This document shows, piece after piece, positions 9,846-19,613 of a stretch of 61,273 bases of DNA (position 1 is the first letter of the stretch; each line of letters starts with the position of its first letter). The position numbers and the translations under genes are program-made. Below the pieces are notes generated by a model. It worked only from the letters and a program-made list of their open reading frames with translations. It searched no databases and was not told the origin of the DNA. Source of the DNA: Puniceicoccales bacterium Verruco_01. GTDB lineage: Bacteria > Verrucomicrobiota > Verrucomicrobiia > Opitutales > Oceanipulchritudinaceae. Where the stretch lies: NCBI GenBank assembly GCA_001604565.1, contig LVBV01000023.1:1-61273 (forward strand), read 5' to 3'.

Positions 9846-10883
9846 ATGAGTAAAAGAACCTACCTGACTCTTGCTGTGGTGGCCCTCTGCCCGGTCATGG
9901 GCCTGGCACAGTATAATCCCAACAACCCGTACGATCCCCACAATCCCTCACAGCCGGATCAGCACTGGTCGCCCATCTACAATGGCGAGGGTTACGATTC
10001 CCCTTCGGCTCCCTACGCAGTAACGGACGGCAACCCCCTTTCCGCCACCATCACCGCGGCGCAGGAAGCGGTCGGCAACTCCTTCAGCGGCGACGACATG
10101 CAGGAACAATTTTCCGAGGAACCCACCACCGCCACGGAGGCTGTCAACACCACGTCACGCTTCGACAATCTGGGCACGGAGGTGGGTGTCGGCAATTATG
10201 ACATCAACGGCATGGACGCCAGCGTTTACACGGTGCGCGTGCCCTTCTCCTACACGATCTCGGAACGGGGCAAGATGAATTTTTCGATTCCCCTGAGCGT
10301 CACCAAGCTCAAGGACGTGATGGCCGATTTCGACAAAAGCGGCAACCTGCGCCTAGGGAATGCAAGGGTGTACGGATACGGATTCGGGGCCGCTTACACG
10401 CACAAGGTTTTTGCCAAGATGGACAACGTGCCATACCGCTGGAACGTCACGCCGGCCTTCGGCATGTATTTGCGCAAATCCAAGGACATGAACCTCGGCA
10501 CGCGCGTGTTCAACTTGGGTCTTTCCAGCTCCTTCGCCTACCAGTTTTCTCCGGGATGGGTGATCAACATGGGCAACTCCATCTCCGCCGCCATTTCTAG
10601 CGGTTTCAGCGGCTATCCGGACCCGATCCGCGACTCTCAGCAGGTGGCGATCAACGGCCTCCAGCTCATTCACATGCGCGGGCGCCTGACCCTGAGCGTC
10701 TATGTGATGGACACCCGTTACTTCAAGACCGAAAACACCTGCGTCAAGAGCTTCCAGACCTATGGAACAACGTGTTCCTTCAAGCTCACGCAGTCGCGTT
10801 CGATCAAGGCGAGCCTGCTTTACGAAAGCGGCGACGATCTCTCCGCAGTGCGCGGAACCCTGGGCACCACTTGGCAGTTCTGA
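9846..10883 (+). CDS. outer-membrane beta-barrel protein, unknown role
   Basis: 345 residues from the ATG at 9846, chosen because it begins directly with a signal peptide (MSKRTYLTLAVVALCPVMGLAQ); an upstream in-frame ATG at 9777 would add 23 non-signal residues. After an Asn/Pro-rich linker (YNPNNPYDPHNPSQP), the rest shows alternating beta-strand pattern and ends in TTWQF, a typical C-terminal aromatic signal for outer-membrane insertion. No known family was recognised. It is a single gene, closed by the terminator at 10907. Confidence 0.7.
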   Translation: MSKRTYLTLAVVALCPVMGLAQYNPNNPYDPHNPSQPDQHWSPIYNGEGYDSPSAPYAVTDGNPLSATITAAQEAVGNSFSGDDMQEQFSEEPTTATEAVNTTSRFDNLGTEVGVGNYDINGMDASVYTVRVPFSYTISERGKMNFSIPLSVTKLKDVMADFDKSGNLRLGNARVYGYGFGAAYTHKVFAKMDNVPYRWNVTPAFGMYLRKSKDMNLGTRVFNLGLSSSFAYQFSPGWVINMGNSISAAISSGFSGYPDPIRDSQQVAINGLQLIHMRGRLTLSVYVMDTRYFKTENTCVKSFQTYGTTCSFKLTQSRSIKASLLYESGDDLSAVRGTLGTTWQF

Positions 10884-10906
10884 TCCAGCACGAATGATGT
10901 TCGAGC

Positions 10907-10935
10907 GCGACCGGTCGCAAGCCGGTCGCGTTTTT
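10907..10935 (+). terminator. rho-independent terminator
   Basis: Eight-base-pair stem (10907-10914 with 10922-10929) and 7-nt loop followed by G and five T, 24 bp after the stop of the barrel gene. Confidence 0.9.
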
Positions 10936-10996
10936 GTCTTTCAACGCGGGAAATCGTATCGCATTCCACACCTGTGCGCGGGAAAATGGTGCTTTT

Positions 10997-12058
10997 ATGA
11001 ACTCGATCGGAAAACTCGTGCGGGACCTGTGGCTCGGCATCACGCTTATCGTGATTGCGTCGGCGCTGCTTCTACTCTCGGACAGGGCGCACCGGGGACG
11101 CTCTCCGGCGGCGGGCACCCACGCGCAGGCTTTTACGAGCGTCCGCATCGTGTGCCTGATGGAAAGCGTGGGCACGGAGGGCATTCGCGAGGGAATTCTG
11201 GCGGCGTTCCGCGAGGCGGGACTCGCGGACAATCCATCCTTTGACTGCCGTTACCTCGGCGCCCACGGGGAAATTTCCCTTCTGCCAGGGCTCATCGACA
11301 GCGTCCGTGCGGATTCACCGGACCTTGTGATGACCATCACCACCCCTGCCCTTCAAGCCGCCATCGCACGACTTCCGGGGCGGCGGATCGTCTTTTCCGG
11401 CGTAGCCAACGCATGTGCTGCGGGCGCCGGAGAAGACGAGGTTCATCACCTGCCGAACGTGACGGGCGTCGTGGCGCGCATCCGCTACGATGAGATGGCG
11501 CAATGCCTGCACCGCCTCATGCCCGAGGCCCGGAATATGGGCGCCCTGTACAACCCGGCGGAGACCAACAGCGTGGTGGAAAGCGCGCGGCTGGCCGCAG
11601 AACTCAAAAAAGTGGGGATCGCCCTCACTCTCGTCCCCGTCAACTCCGCGCAGGAAATCCCGCAGGCGGCGGACGTCCTCTGCACGCGGGAAATCGACGC
11701 TGTGTGCCAGATGGGGGACAACACCGTTTCGCAGGGCTACGCCAGCGTCGTCCAGAGTGCCGAACGGGCGAACCTGCCGGTCTTCGGTTTTGAGGGCAGC
11801 ATGATCCCAATGGGCGCCGCCGCCGTGATGAGCCGGGACTTCTACGACGTGGGGCTCACCGCGGGGCGCATTGCGGTGCGCGTTTTGAACGGCGAGGACA
11901 CCGCAACGATTCCCTTCAGCACGGAGCAGTCGCTCTACTTCCTCATCAACGCGCCCATCCTTGAGAAATTCCACCTCAACGTGCCCAACGACCTCCGCAA
12001 GCGCGCCGAAAAGGATCGCCGGGCCTACGACCGCAGCCATCCGCAGGTTGCACCGTGA
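10997..12058 (+). CDS. ABC transporter substrate-binding protein (TrpX-type)
   Basis: 353 residues from the ATG at 10997. The N-terminal segment (residues ~12-28, LWLGITLIVIASALLLL) is a signal or anchor. The rest matches the ABC_sub_bind family (PF04392-like): two alpha/beta lobes with GIREGILAAFREAG, PDLVMTITTPALQAA, FSGVANA, NMGALYNPAETNS and VFGFEGSMIPMGAAAVMSRDFYDVG. Relatives bind aromatic amino acids or other small ligands. No permease or ATPase gene is adjacent, so its transporter must be elsewhere, or it is a sensor-type orphan. Confidence 0.82.
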   Translation: MNSIGKLVRDLWLGITLIVIASALLLLSDRAHRGRSPAAGTHAQAFTSVRIVCLMESVGTEGIREGILAAFREAGLADNPSFDCRYLGAHGEISLLPGLIDSVRADSPDLVMTITTPALQAAIARLPGRRIVFSGVANACAAGAGEDEVHHLPNVTGVVARIRYDEMAQCLHRLMPEARNMGALYNPAETNSVVESARLAAELKKVGIALTLVPVNSAQEIPQAADVLCTREIDAVCQMGDNTVSQGYASVVQSAERANLPVFGFEGSMIPMGAAAVMSRDFYDVGLTAGRIAVRVLNGEDTATIPFSTEQSLYFLINAPILEKFHLNVPNDLRKRAEKDRRAYDRSHPQVAP

Positions 12059-12172
12059 TCCATTTGCACAAGTTGTTCGCATTTTCATTGCCATGAACGA
12101 AGAGAGAAATCACATTCTGATGCTCGATTGATCCTGCACTCCCCCCCCTGTGCTGGATTCACGTTCTCCCCC

Positions 12173-13567
12173 ATGAAAATCTCCTCCATTCTCCTGTCAC
12201 TCTTGCTTCTACCCGTAATGACTTCCGCGCAAGAGAGCATCAACGCAACCTGTGTGGACGACGGCACCTTCACATGGACGACCGGCCTCACTCCCGATTC
12301 CATCAGTGAAAATCCCTGGGAATTCGTCCCGGGAACCGATTCCAACGCGATCGATGCAAACGGTTTTCTGAAGGCTGTCGCCAGCATGCACGGGAAATGG
12401 CTGGAAGCCGTCGTAACCGGTCCGGGCACGCTCGCTTTCAAGATCTCAACCAAGGAAAGCGTGAGAGATTGCGTCGTGACCCTCAACGGAACCGGAGTCC
12501 TGACCATTCCTGCCGACAGTCCATGGACATCTTTCTCGATGGAGATTCCCGCCGGGACGAACGCCGTGCGGTGGAATGTGACGCCGCCCTCCAACTTGAA
12601 GTATGCTATCGCGATGCTTGATCAGGTTCGTCTGACCGCTTCCTCCACTTTTTCCCTGAATCTCACGCAATCTTCCGGCGGACGGATCTCCAGTTCGCCC
12701 TCTGGCAACGCCATCGCACCCGGAACGACAGTCACTGTCACAGCCACTGCCGATACCGGATTTACATTCGCCGAATGGAAGGGCACGTTCACCTCGAAGA
12801 GCAATCCGTTCACTTTCACAATGGACAGGACGGTGGAGGTGATCCCCGTTTTCCGAAAAACGGTGAACGGGGCCGCCGTCGAAGCTTCGCAACTTTCATT
12901 TTACACCACATCGGAAGGAGGATGGACGGAAAGTAGCACGCGCGCCTCTAGGGGACGGACAAGTCTGGCCAACCAGTCCAACTTGATGGACTGTTCGCGT
13001 CTCTGGTGCCGACTGAACGGACCCGCGACTCTTTCCTTCGACCTCTTTATCAGCAATTATTACCTGAAGGTCTATCTGGATGACGCTTTTCTCAGCACGT
13101 GGAGCGTGATCATGCCCCGACCGGGGGAACCCGCCCCCTCCTGGCGGACGAGCACAATCGACATTCCGGGTGGATTGCACACATTGGAATTCCAAGCCGG
13201 CAACGTTTCCTTCATGGCGGGGAACGAGGACGTCTTCATCGACAATGTTTCCTTTCAGCGACCCTCCTTATACACGGACCTTCTCTCGAAGACCGACGAC
13301 GGCTACAGCCGTCTCGGCAGCATAGGCTGGGTGTACGACGCCAGTTATCCTTGGGTGTACAGCTACGCAAACGGCTGGATGTGGGTCCACGATGCGGGGG
13401 CCGGTTATGTCTGGTGGGATGTTGACACGGCAGCCTGGTACTGGAGTTCCGCCAATGCCTACCCCTATGCCTACCTGTACGGGGAAGGATGGGTGTGGCT
13501 CGGCGACAGGGCTGGATTGCGGAGAATCTACCATTACGAGGGAAACCACTGGCAGAACGTGCCATGA
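12173..13567 (+). CDS. secreted protein with InlB-type repeat and Trp/Tyr-rich C-terminal repeat
   Basis: 464 residues from the ATG at 12173, which directly starts a signal peptide (MKISSILLSLLLLPVMTSAQ). Residues ~25-160 and ~240-375 are beta-rich segments resembling each other. Between them (~163-235) sits a bacterial repeat of the InlB/Listeria-Bacteroides kind (GTTVTVTATADTGFTFAEWKG). The last ~80 residues are extremely rich in Trp and Tyr, with repeated units (GWVYDASYPWVYS, GWMWVHDAGAGYVWW, GWVWLGD), a C-terminal module I associate with Opitutae surface proteins. Its function is unknown; adhesion or carbohydrate contact is a guess. Confidence 0.75.
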   Translation: MKISSILLSLLLLPVMTSAQESINATCVDDGTFTWTTGLTPDSISENPWEFVPGTDSNAIDANGFLKAVASMHGKWLEAVVTGPGTLAFKISTKESVRDCVVTLNGTGVLTIPADSPWTSFSMEIPAGTNAVRWNVTPPSNLKYAIAMLDQVRLTASSTFSLNLTQSSGGRISSSPSGNAIAPGTTVTVTATADTGFTFAEWKGTFTSKSNPFTFTMDRTVEVIPVFRKTVNGAAVEASQLSFYTTSEGGWTESSTRASRGRTSLANQSNLMDCSRLWCRLNGPATLSFDLFISNYYLKVYLDDAFLSTWSVIMPRPGEPAPSWRTSTIDIPGGLHTLEFQAGNVSFMAGNEDVFIDNVSFQRPSLYTDLLSKTDDGYSRLGSIGWVYDASYPWVYSYANGWMWVHDAGAGYVWWDVDTAAWYWSSANAYPYAYLYGEGWVWLGDRAGLRRIYHYEGNHWQNVP

Positions 13568-13589
13568 ACGGCAGTCCGTCTGTATGATG

Positions 13590-13619
13590 AAAAAGCCCCG
13601 GTCGCGCCGGGGCTTTTTT
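13590..13619. terminator. bidirectional terminator
   Basis: Stem AAAAAGCCCCGG pairing with CCGGGGCTTTTTT, with T-runs on both strands. It lies between the convergent genes ending at 13567 (plus) and 13662 (minus) and can serve both. Confidence 0.9.
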
Positions 13620-13661
13620 ATGAACGAACAACAGAGCGGCACCGTCCTAGGAGCGCAACCT

Positions 13662-14342
13662 CTACAGGTCGTCCTTGGCGGTCTTGGGCTGGGGCGGGAT
13701 CGGCAGGGCGTACTTCGCCGCAACATCCACCGCTTCCTTCGCGAGGCGCGAAATCTCGCCAAATGCCTTTGCCTCCAAAAGCGCGGGGGAGACAAACCAG
13801 CTGCCGCCCACCGCCGCCACGCAATCAATCGCGTAGTAGGCGGGGAGGCTCTCCAGCGTCACGTCGCCGGTCGGAATAAAGCGCATGCCCGTGTGCACGT
13901 ACGGGCGCGTCATGGCGTGCAAGAGACGTGCGCCGCCCGCGGCTTCCGCCGGGAAAAACTTCACGTGCTTGAGCCCAAGCGTCCGGGCGCGATCCACTTC
14001 CGTCGTCGTCATCACGCCCGGAAGGATCGGCAGGTCGCGCTCGCGCGCCGCACCGACGACGTCCTCGTTGAGGCCGGGAGTCATGATGTAGTTCACGTCC
14101 AGTTCCTGAAGCTCGTGAACCTGTTTGCGGGTGAACACGGTGCCCGCGCCGAGAATCAGATCGGGGAATTCCTTGCGCAGGATGCGCAGGCAGTCCATCG
14201 CCGCGTCCGTTCGCAGGGTGATTTCCACAACGTTCAGGCCCGCCTTCATCAGGGCCTCCATCATCGGGATCGCGTCCTCGCGCTCCTTGATGATCACAAC
14301 GGGAATGATTCGCTCGGGCCAGAGTGCTTCCAAATTCTTCAT
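13662..14342 (-). CDS. eda: KDPG/KHG aldolase
   Basis: 226 residues from the ATG at 14342 (MKNLEALW); upstream in-frame codons add a basic stretch unlike the family. 2-dehydro-3-deoxy-phosphogluconate aldolase splits KDPG into pyruvate and glyceraldehyde-3-phosphate in the Entner-Doudoroff and uronate pathways. Class I aldolase motifs: Glu40 in VVEITLRT, GAGTVFT, and Schiff-base Lys128 in HVKFFPAEAAGG, followed by PTGDV and GGSWF. It fits a sugar-acid or pectin-degrading lifestyle. No partner dehydratase is nearby. Confidence 0.93.
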   Translation of the reverse strand: MKNLEALWPERIIPVVIIKEREDAIPMMEALMKAGLNVVEITLRTDAAMDCLRILRKEFPDLILGAGTVFTRKQVHELQELDVNYIMTPGLNEDVVGAARERDLPILPGVMTTTEVDRARTLGLKHVKFFPAEAAGGARLLHAMTRPYVHTGMRFIPTGDVTLESLPAYYAIDCVAAVGGSWFVSPALLEAKAFGEISRLAKEAVDVAAKYALPIPPQPKTAKDDL

Positions 14343-14491
14343 GATCGAATGAGCTGTTGAATGATCCGACGACGGATGAATATAGACGCGATCCGGAGAA
14401 ATTGCCAAGAACGTACGACGGGAACGGAGCCGGTAAAGGCGGAATGAAGCGTCGCTTATGCGAAACCGCGCGCGCAACCTTTGTCGCTAAT

Positions 14492-14881
14492 TCAGTTCAT
14501 GAGGCCGAAGACGAACTGATCCGAGCCTTCCTTGAGGGTGACGAGCTTGTCCTTCACCCAACCCTTGAAGTGTGGTCCCTTGGCGTGCTCGCCGTCGAAA
14601 TTCTTGCCCGCGATGTTGATCTCCACGAGAGCCTGCTCGGCGTTGTGGGTGAGGGAAAAATGCTTTCCGAAGGCGCCGCCCGCCATGAGCGTGGTGTTGC
14701 GGACGGGATCCTCCACCTCCACATCGTATTCCGTGATGCGCGTCCGGTAGGAATAACTCTGGCCGTTGGAATAGTCGTAAATCTTCGTAAAGCCCCGGCG
14801 GAGAATGAGTTCCCCTGCAATGAAGGCCACGAGCGCCCGCGTGGCCGGCTTCATCGCGGCGGCACGTTGAGTCGAAAGCAT
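14492..14881 (-). CDS. hypothetical protein
   Basis: 129 residues from the ATG at 14881, which has a GGGGA ribosome binding sequence just upstream; an ATG at 14902 is possible. The N-terminal 25 residues are hydrophobic or amphipathic with Arg/Lys, then a soluble domain (YSYRTRITEYDVEVEDP, KHFSLTHNAEQALVEINIAGKNF, KGWVKDKLVTLKEGSDQFVFGLMN). No family recognised. It lies between uvrA and eda on the same strand, with about 100 bp to uvrA. Confidence 0.55.
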   Translation of the reverse strand: MLSTQRAAAMKPATRALVAFIAGELILRRGFTKIYDYSNGQSYSYRTRITEYDVEVEDPVRNTTLMAGGAFGKHFSLTHNAEQALVEINIAGKNFDGEHAKGPHFKGWVKDKLVTLKEGSDQFVFGLMN

Positions 14882-15001
14882 GGATTTTCCCCAGAGGTCC
14901 ATCAGGAAACGTCTTAAGCCTTTCTATCGGACCGTACCGGGGAGGATTAACCCTTCATTTCACGCACCTTCCTCTCTTTTGCGACGGTAGCGTCATAAAT
15001 C

Positions 15002-17836
15002 TCATTCACGACGGCGCATGAGGGCCTTTCCCGTGAGTGACTCCGCGCAGGAGCCGATCCCCGCGACGGGGCCGGAATAGAGGATGCGTCCGCCGCCCTC
15101 GCCCCCGCCGGGGCCGAGGTCCACGATCCAGTCCGCAAGGCGGATCACGTCCTCGTTATGCTCGATGATGATGACGGTATTCCCCGCGTCGCGCAGGCGG
15201 AAGAGCAGATCCGTCAAAAGCTGGATATCCGCCCAGTGCAGGCCCGTCGTCGGCTCGTCCAGAATATAGAGCGCCCCGCCCTGCGTGCGGCGGGAAAGTT
15301 CCAGAGAGAGCTTGATCCGCTGCGCCTCGCCGCCGGAGAGCGTATCCGCCCCCTGCCCCAGCTTCACGTAGCCCAGGCCCACCGCCTGCATGGTGGAAAG
15401 CTTCTGCCGCAGCTTCGGCATCGCGGCGAATTTGTCCGCCGCCTCGTCCACAGTGAGGTCGAGGGCCTCCGCGATGTTGATGCCCTTGTAGCGCACCTCC
15501 AGCGTCTCGCGGTTGTAGCGCTTGCCGTGGCAGGCGGGGCATTCCACATACACGTCCGCGAGGAACTGCATGTCGAGGGTGATCACGCCGTCGCCCCGGC
15601 ATTGCTCGCAGCGTCCGCCGCGCATGTTGAAGCTGAAGCGTCCGGGCGTGTAGCCGCGAATCTTGGCAAGCGGGGTCTGCGAGTAGATCTCGCGCAGCAG
15701 GTCGAAGGTCTTGGTAAAGGTGGCGGGATTGGAGCGCGGGCTCTGGCCGATGGGGCTCTGGTCCACGCGCACGAGCGTCTCGAACTGATCCAGGCCCACG
15801 ATCCCACGGTGCCTGCCGGGGATGGACTTCGCGCCGTTGAGTTTGCGCGCGGCGGCCTCGGCAAGGATGTCGTTCACGAGCGTCGATTTGCCCGAACCGG
15901 AGACGCCCGTCACCACGGTGAGGAGCCCGACCGGGAAGGAGGCGTCCACGTTCTTCAGGTTGTGCTCGGAGGCGCCCTTCACCGTCAGCCAGCGTCCGTC
16001 CGGCTCCATGAGAGACGTATTGCGCTCCACCTTGCGGCGACCGGAAAGGTAGGGACCCGCGAGCGAGCGACTGTCCTTCACCGCCTCCGCTGGCGAACCC
16101 TGACAGAGGAGCCGTCCGCCCTTGGCCCCGGCGCCGGGGCCGATTTCCACCAAATGATCCGCCGCCGCGATCACGTCGGGGTCGTGCTCCACAACGAGCA
16201 CGGAATTGCCCCGGTCGCGCAGGTCTCGCAGGCGCCGGATGAGCAGGTCCGTATCGTGCGGGTGCAGACCGATCGTCGGCTCGTCCAGCACATAGAGAAC
16301 GCCCACAAGACTCATGCCGAGTTGCGTGGCAAGGCGCACGCGGCGGCTCTCCCCGCCCGAGAGCGTCGAATAGTCGCGGCCCAGTGACAGGTATTCAAGG
16401 CCCATGTCCACGAGGAAGGCGAGACGCCGCTCCAGCCCCTTCCATGCGTCCTCCACACTGCGCACGCTTTCCGGCAGAGAACGGACGAATTCGAGGGCTC
16501 TCGCAAGGTCCATCTCCATGAAGGAGGCGTAGTCCATGCCCCCCAGCTTCACCGACAGGACCTCTGGACGCAGCTTGCGCCCGCCGCAGGTGGGGCACGT
16601 GGCCGAGGTCTGGAAAGCCATGAGTCGCGCACGCAGGCCGTCGCTTGTCGTTTCCTTCATGACGCGCTCAAGGTCCGGGATCACACCTATGAAGGGCACG
16701 TCGCTCGGCTTGTGGCGCCTCCCGCGAAGGTGCAGGGGATAGGTTTTCTCGCCGGAGCCGTGCAGGATGGTGTCCCGGACGTTCTCCGGCAATTCGCTCC
16801 ACGGCACGTCCGGATCGAAGGGCATGACTTCCGAGAGCTGCTTCAAAAGCGAGTTGTAGCGGATGATCATGATCTTCGAGCCGATGCGCCACGGCTTCAC
16901 CGCGCCGCGTCGGACCGCCTTGGAAGGGTCCGGCACTATGAGCCCGTCGTCGAAGCTCATGGCCTTGCCGAGGCCGCCGCAGGTGGGGCAGGCGCCGTCC
17001 GGCAGGTTGTAGGAAAAGCTGCGCATCGTGACCGGCTCGTACACCGCCCCGCACTTGGAGCAGCAGAGGTTGCGGGAGAGCGCCACCTCGCGCATGGGAG
17101 AGTCGCGGCCTTCCTGCACAAGGAGGATCGCCTGATCGTGACCCTCGCGCAGGGCCAGTTCCAGAGAGTCCGCCACCCTGCCCCGCTGGTCCGCCGCAAG
17201 AACGATGCGGTCGATCACGATATCGAGGTCGATCTCCTCGCGCGACTTGGGGATCAGGTCCTTTTCGTCGATCTCGCGGATCACCCCTGCCACGCGCAGG
17301 CGCTGCCAGCCCTGCTGGCGCAGATGAACCACTTCGTCCAGCAGCACCGCGCTCTTCGCCCGCATATGGGGGGCGAGGATCATGAGGCGGCTCCCCTCCT
17401 TTTCCGCAAAAACCCGCTCCACGCAGTCGTCAAGGCTCCGGCGGACGACGGGGGCGCCGTCCAGCGGACAGAACTGCACCCCGCAGACCGCCCAGAGCAG
17501 GCGCGCGTAATCGGCAATCTCCGTCACCGTGGCCACGGTTGCGCGCGGATTGGCGGGGCTCTTGGAACGCTGGCCGATGGCGATGACCGGCGAAAGGCCC
17601 TCGATGTAGTCCACGTCGGGCCGGTGCACCTGCTCCAGAAGGGCGCGCGCGCGGGTCGAGAGGCTGTCGATGTACTTCCGGTATCCCTCCGCGTAAACCG
17701 TGTCGAAGGCGAGCGAGCTCTTCCCCGAGCCGGAAACGCCCGTCACCACGACGAGCTTCCCGCGCGGAATTTCAAGGTCGATGTTCTTCAGGTTGTGCTC
17801 GCGCGCCCCCTTGATGCGTATGAACCCCTCGTCCAT
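15002..17836 (-). CDS. uvrA: excinuclease ABC subunit A
   Basis: 944 residues from the ATG at 17836 ([18 protein letters not shown]), the normal UvrA start. UvrA is the damage-sensing ATPase of nucleotide excision repair, working as a dimer with UvrB. Seen: two ABC ATPase halves, Walker A GVSGSGKS at ~33-40 and again in the C-terminal half, two LSGGE signatures, two DEPT Walker B motifs, zinc modules CSKC...CPTC and CEQC...CPAC. Length is standard. It is divergent from rarA, and a LexA-like palindrome at 17881-17894 sits about 45-58 bp upstream of the start. Confidence 0.97.
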   Translation of the reverse strand: MDEGFIRIKGAREHNLKNIDLEIPRGKLVVVTGVSGSGKSSLAFDTVYAEGYRKYIDSLSTRARALLEQVHRPDVDYIEGLSPVIAIGQRSKSPANPRATVATVTEIADYARLLWAVCGVQFCPLDGAPVVRRSLDDCVERVFAEKEGSRLMILAPHMRAKSAVLLDEVVHLRQQGWQRLRVAGVIREIDEKDLIPKSREEIDLDIVIDRIVLAADQRGRVADSLELALREGHDQAILLVQEGRDSPMREVALSRNLCCSKCGAVYEPVTMRSFSYNLPDGACPTCGGLGKAMSFDDGLIVPDPSKAVRRGAVKPWRIGSKIMIIRYNSLLKQLSEVMPFDPDVPWSELPENVRDTILHGSGEKTYPLHLRGRRHKPSDVPFIGVIPDLERVMKETTSDGLRARLMAFQTSATCPTCGGRKLRPEVLSVKLGGMDYASFMEMDLARALEFVRSLPESVRSVEDAWKGLERRLAFLVDMGLEYLSLGRDYSTLSGGESRRVRLATQLGMSLVGVLYVLDEPTIGLHPHDTDLLIRRLRDLRDRGNSVLVVEHDPDVIAAADHLVEIGPGAGAKGGRLLCQGSPAEAVKDSRSLAGPYLSGRRKVERNTSLMEPDGRWLTVKGASEHNLKNVDASFPVGLLTVVTGVSGSGKSTLVNDILAEAAARKLNGAKSIPGRHRGIVGLDQFETLVRVDQSPIGQSPRSNPATFTKTFDLLREIYSQTPLAKIRGYTPGRFSFNMRGGRCEQCRGDGVITLDMQFLADVYVECPACHGKRYNRETLEVRYKGINIAEALDLTVDEAADKFAAMPKLRQKLSTMQAVGLGYVKLGQGADTLSGGEAQRIKLSLELSRRTQGGALYILDEPTTGLHWADIQLLTDLLFRLRDAGNTVIIIEHNEDVIRLADWIVDLGPGGGEGGGRILYSGPVAGIGSCAESLTGKALMRRRE

Positions 17837-17880
17837 CCCGGAAACTGTAGCACATCCGCCAAGCCCCCGCGAGAAAACAA

Positions 17881-17894
17881 TGAACATATATTCA
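17881..17894. promoter_or_regulatory. putative LexA/SOS-type operator
   Basis: TGAACATATATTCA, an imperfect palindrome resembling the GAAC-N4-GTTC class of LexA boxes with one changed base. It lies in the 113-bp divergent promoter region between uvrA and rarA, both DNA-repair genes. The motif alone is weak; the location is what makes it credible. Confidence 0.45.
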
Positions 17895-17949
17895 TGACAA
17901 ACCCTCGCTTTCCTTTGACGGGAGGGTGTTACTTCCCTAGAAAGGATGC

Positions 17950-19383
17950 GTGCCGAGCGAGCAGCCAGATTTCTTTGCGAGCGGTCCGGGTGGCGGGGGC
18001 GATGCTTTGCCGGAGCTTCCTTCCGCGCAGGCCTCGGGAACCTCCCGCGAGGAGATCGGCGAGCGGCTGGACCTCCCCCAGCCCAACGCGGCGCACCGTC
18101 CCCTCGCCGCGCGGATGCGTCCCCGGAACCTTTCGGAAATCATCGGGCAGGCACACGTCGTCGGCCCCGGGTGCCTTCTGCCCCGGCTCGTGGCGGCGAA
18201 TTCCTACGGCAGCATCCTCCTCTACGGGCCGCCCGGCTGCGGCAAGACGAGCCTCGCGGAGGCGATCGCGGCGGAGACGAAGAGCCGCTTCGTGCGCGTG
18301 AACGCCGTGCTTTCCAACGTGGCGGAACTGCGGGAAATTTTGCGCTGGGCGCGCGGACGGCCCGAGGAGCGCCTCCTGCTTTTCATCGACGAAATCCACC
18401 GCTTCAACAAGAGCCAGCAGGACCTGCTCCTACCGGACATCGAGGCCGGGAACCTGCGCCTCATCGGGGCGACGACACACTCGCCGGGGCACTACGTGAA
18501 CCCGCCGCTCCTCTCCCGCAGCCACCTCTTCCGGCTGGAACCCCTCACGGTGGAGGACATCGTGGCGGTGCTGAAGCGGGCAATGGCTGACGCGGAGCGG
18601 GGCCTCGCTGCAACGCGCGTCACCGTGGAGGAACCGGTGTATGCGGATATCGCGCGCCTTTCCGACGGGGATTTACGCCGGGCTCTGAATGCATTGGAAA
18701 CCCTCGTCCTCGCCGCTCCGTACGCCGGCAAGGTGGGGACGGACGATTTGCGCGCCTTCGCCCGGGAGCGGCAGATCCGCTACGACGCGGATCAGGACGA
18801 GCATTACGACACGGCCTCGGCCTTCATCAAGAGCATCCGCGGCTGCGATCCGGACGCGGCGCTCTACTGGCTCGCCAAGATGCTGGCGGGCGGCGAGGAC
18901 CCGAGATTCATCGCACGGCGCCTCGTGATCCTGGCCTCGGAAGACATCGGCTTGGCGGACTCCCGCGCGCTCACCGTGGCGGTGGCGGCGCAACAGGCGG
19001 TGGAGTTCGTGGGTCTGCCGGAGTGCGAGCTGAACCTCGCGCACGCGGTCCTCTTCCTCGCCCTCTCCCCCAAGAGCAACAGCGCGACGGAGGCGATCGG
19101 CGCGGCAAAAAAGGCGATTGAAAAGGGACCTCTTCAGAATGTGCCCAAGTGGCTGAAGGACGCCCACACACAGACGGCGAAGAGCCTCGGCAACGGCGAA
19201 GGCTACATCTACAGCCACATGGCGGAGGAAAACATCTCCGGGCAGGAATACATGGAAACGCCCCTCCAGTTCTACACGCCACACCACGCGGGCGCGGAGG
19301 ACGCCCTCGCCCAGCGCCTCGACCGCTGGAAGGCCATGAAGAAGGCCATTCAGGCGGAGAAGTCTGATTCCTCCGGAAAATAG
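17950..19383 (+). CDS. rarA: replication-associated recombination protein A (AAA ATPase)
   Basis: 477 residues from a GTG at 17950, with AAAGGA just upstream. RarA/MgsA/WRNIP1 proteins act at stalled replication forks. Seen: a ~55-residue N-terminal extension, then [16 protein letters not shown], Walker A GPPGCGKT (93-100), Walker [12 protein letters not shown] (~143-152), sensor SRSHLF, and the C-terminal tetramerisation domain ([25 protein letters not shown]...). The last ~25 residues are lysine-rich. The N-terminal extension is longer than in many homologues, so a start nearer residue 50 cannot be excluded. Confidence 0.93.
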   Translation: MPSEQPDFFASGPGGGGDALPELPSAQASGTSREEIGERLDLPQPNAAHRPLAARMRPRNLSEIIGQAHVVGPGCLLPRLVAANSYGSILLYGPPGCGKTSLAEAIAAETKSRFVRVNAVLSNVAELREILRWARGRPEERLLLFIDEIHRFNKSQQDLLLPDIEAGNLRLIGATTHSPGHYVNPPLLSRSHLFRLEPLTVEDIVAVLKRAMADAERGLAATRVTVEEPVYADIARLSDGDLRRALNALETLVLAAPYAGKVGTDDLRAFARERQIRYDADQDEHYDTASAFIKSIRGCDPDAALYWLAKMLAGGEDPRFIARRLVILASEDIGLADSRALTVAVAAQQAVEFVGLPECELNLAHAVLFLALSPKSNSATEAIGAAKKAIEKGPLQNVPKWLKDAHTQTAKSLGNGEGYIYSHMAEENISGQEYMETPLQFYTPHHAGAEDALAQRLDRWKAMKKAIQAEKSDSSGK

Positions 19384-19555
19384 CTGGGCGGAGACGACGA
19401 TACCTCGTAATTCCTCCTTTCTGCCTTCGTCACCCGCGCACACCGCATCCGCCTCATCCGCTCACGGTGCGACTGCTTCGCCAAATCCGTGTCATAACCG
19501 ATAGCCTCTCGGAAGCGGAACTATTTCGAACGACACACCGCTTTGTTTCTCCGTA

Positions 19556-19589
19556 CAAAAAGAAGCCCCGGCTTTAGCCGGGGCTTCTC
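19556..19589 (-). terminator. rho-independent terminator
   Basis: Twelve-base-pair stem around a TTTA loop (AGAAGCCCCGGC pairing with GCCGGGGCTTCT, 19561-19588) followed on the minus strand by T-rich sequence, 25 bp after the receptor stop. It may also act on rarA from the other side. Confidence 0.9.
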
Positions 19590-19613
19590 GAAGCGATCGT
19601 ATCGAAACGTCGA

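Noticed and set aside
12128..12172. Earlier start for the Trp-rich secreted protein
   Set aside because: The 15 extra residues precede a perfect signal peptide beginning at 12173.
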